Shown: positions 62,952-64,000 of the stretch, one piece after another | Layout of the letters: every line of letters begins with the position of its first letter | How positions within the stretch are numbered: the stretch's first letter is position 1 | Source of the DNA: Nosocomiicoccus ampullae | Lineage (GTDB): Bacteria; Bacillota; Bacilli; Staphylococcales; Salinicoccaceae | Length of the DNA stretch: 64,000 nucleotides | Direction: 5' to 3' | Assembly (NCBI RefSeq): GCF_019357495.1 | Contig: NZ_CP079110.1 | Span: forward strand, 992,001-1,056,000 | Translations under genes and position numbers: made by a program | Notes under the pieces: generated by a model | Databases searched by the model: none | Told to the model about the DNA's origin: nothing | Seen by the model: the letters and a program-made list of their open reading frames with translations, nothing else

Positions 62952-63692
62952 TCACACACCTCTTTCATTATCATAAATGAGTGCATGAAGTTGAGGTAAT
63001 GGTTTAAAATCATTCGCTGCTGGATCATTTAATACTAAATCCCATAAATTCTTTAAATCATTTAAAAGTCTTTGACTTATATTTCCATCTTCATATGGAT
63101 CTGGATTACCGACACTTACATAAAAGTCTCTATTATATTTTTTATATCTATTATGTACGTATTTCGCATATTCAAAATCTTCTTCATTAAATATAACTAC
63201 TTTAAGTGAAAAATTTACGTTTCCTTTATTTAATTTATCAATAATATCATCTAAAATATTAAAGTTTATTTCCATATTAGAAGACGGTGGCTTTGGTGAA
63301 ATTGTTAAATCGTCAATTTTTAGAAACCAATCTTGATAAATAGATCCTTGAGTTTCTAAGCCGACTTTCACACCGTCATTATGTAGCATATCAATAAGAT
63401 CGTTCATTGGTTTATTAATTAATGCAGGGTTTCCACCTGTAATTGTTACATGATTATAATTTCTTACATTATCTATGTATCCAATTTCTTCTATTTCATC
63501 ATATACTTCTTTCGCTGAAAGTACTCTTGCTTTTTCTTCTCCATTCCATGTAAATGCACTATCACACCAAGAACAAGAATAATCGCATCCACCAGTACGT
63601 ACAAACATTGTCTTTCGACCAATGACCATACCTTCTCCTTGTATAGTTGGTCCAAAGATTTCCATAATTGGCATTTTCTTTTGTTCTCTCAT
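62952..63692 (-). CDS. queE: 7-Carboxy-7-deazaguanine synthase QueE
   Basis: 246 residues. Radical SAM CxxxCxxC cluster site in GGCDYSCSWCDSAFTW, IFGPTIQGEGMVIGRK substrate region, TGGNPALI and LETQGS. Converts CPH4 to CDG in queuosine precursor synthesis. ATG overlaps the queD stop (TAATG). Confidence 0.95.
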   Translation of the reverse strand: MREQKKMPIMEIFGPTIQGEGMVIGRKTMFVRTGGCDYSCSWCDSAFTWNGEEKARVLSAKEVYDEIEEIGYIDNVRNYNHVTITGGNPALINKPMNDLIDMLHNDGVKVGLETQGSIYQDWFLKIDDLTISPKPPSSNMEINFNILDDIIDKLNKGNVNFSLKVVIFNEEDFEYAKYVHNRYKKYNRDFYVSVGNPDPYEDGNISQRLLNDLKNLWDLVLNDPAANDFKPLPQLHALIYDNERGV

Positions 63693-64000
63693 TAGCGTAA
63701 CTCCCTATATCTTGCCCATGTTTTCGGCGTTTCTGAAACTGCGACTTCTACAACGTTATCCATATTCAGCTCATTTTTAATTTTATCGTAGAAAAATTTA
63801 GCGATATTTTCGGATGTTGTTTTAAAATCAAACACATCATTAAGATGTCTATGATCGAGATTATCATCTATAAATACTTTAATCGGTTTTAATAACCCAA
63901 AATCAGTGACAAAACCATCATTATTCAGCTCATCAGAACCTAAAGTCACTTTAACAATATAATTATGACCATGTAATCTTTTACATTGATGACCCTCAGG
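63692..64000 (-). CDS. queD: 6-Carboxytetrahydropterin synthase QueD (partial, N-terminus beyond window)
   Basis: 103 C-terminal codons; the start lies beyond base 64000. Zinc ligands RLHGHNYIVKV (His-x-His), catalytic region FVTDFGLLKPI, LDHRHLND (His/Asp) and AVSETP (Glu). Makes CPH4 for queuosine. Directly upstream of and coupled with queE. Confidence 0.93.
   Translation of the reverse strand, partial: PEGHQCKRLHGHNYIVKVTLGSDELNNDGFVTDFGLLKPIKVFIDDNLDHRHLNDVFDFKTTSENIAKFFYDKIKNELNMDNVVEVAVSETPKTWARYRELR

Overview
The window is a low-GC Gram-positive (Firmicutes) chromosome segment. Gene content and order (acsA/acuABC next to ccpA, murC-ytxGH, metK divergent from pckA, menFDHB divergent from menA, a T-box before leuS, an S-box before metK, an IsaA/SceD-like secreted transglycosylase) point to the family Staphylococcaceae. 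I infer a non-Staphylococcus genus such as Jeotgalicoccus, Nosocomiicoccus or Salinicoccus; the genus is not proven by the sequence.

From 1 to 54.4 kb the window is mostly ordinary core genome. It begins inside acsA (minus strand). Then come acuABC (acetyl-CoA synthetase control), azlCD, ccpA, and a minus-strand run ytxH, ytxG, murC, a degenerate SftA/FtsK-type protein, ytpR, ytpQ, a PTS EIIC-like gene and ytoP. After that: trmB-ytmP, pepV, a four-helix membrane protein, a YtxH-like repeat protein, a 16S pseudouridine synthase and a MurJ/SpoVB-type flippase. The plus strand then carries a BaiN-type flavoprotein, an unknown helical protein and a 30-codon membrane micro-ORF. Next are leuS (T-box), ogt, ytqB, an alpha/beta hydrolase without its serine, a gamma carbonic anhydrase, proline dehydrogenase, crcB pair, a NERD protein, metK (SAM riboswitch), pckA, a Nudix hydrolase, yidD, menE, yebC, a coiled-coil protein, dus, an SDR, menBHDF, menA, a lipoprotein, a complete Bce-type two-component/ABC module, and iadA-nhaC.

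From 54.4 to 61.3 kb lies an accessory island with many broken genes. Its main content is a minus-strand operon (58.1 to 55.0 kb) that I read as the remnant of a clostridial-type peptide maturation (RiPP-like) cassette. It has an acyl-carrier-related protein, an S8 protease fragment, a maturation protein resembling TIGR04066, an ABC ATPase, an ABC-2 permease and a 60-codon ORF. The promoter and the two ABC genes look intact; the biosynthetic genes carry a fusion deletion, a lost start codon, a nonsense codon and a frameshift. No radical SAM maturase and no obvious precursor gene is present. Around it are a relBE remnant, an intact yefM-yoeB module, two decayed relatives of that module, a frameshifted pemK/mazF toxin, and fragments of a conjugation ATPase (VirB4 type) and a TOPRIM protein. 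Together these suggest an old integrated mobile element that is being eroded.

From 61.3 kb to the end the core genome resumes: a membrane-anchored protein of unknown role, an IsaA/SceD-like transglycosylase, queE and the C-terminal part of queD (cut by the window end). No rRNA, tRNA, CRISPR array or intact transposase was recognised.
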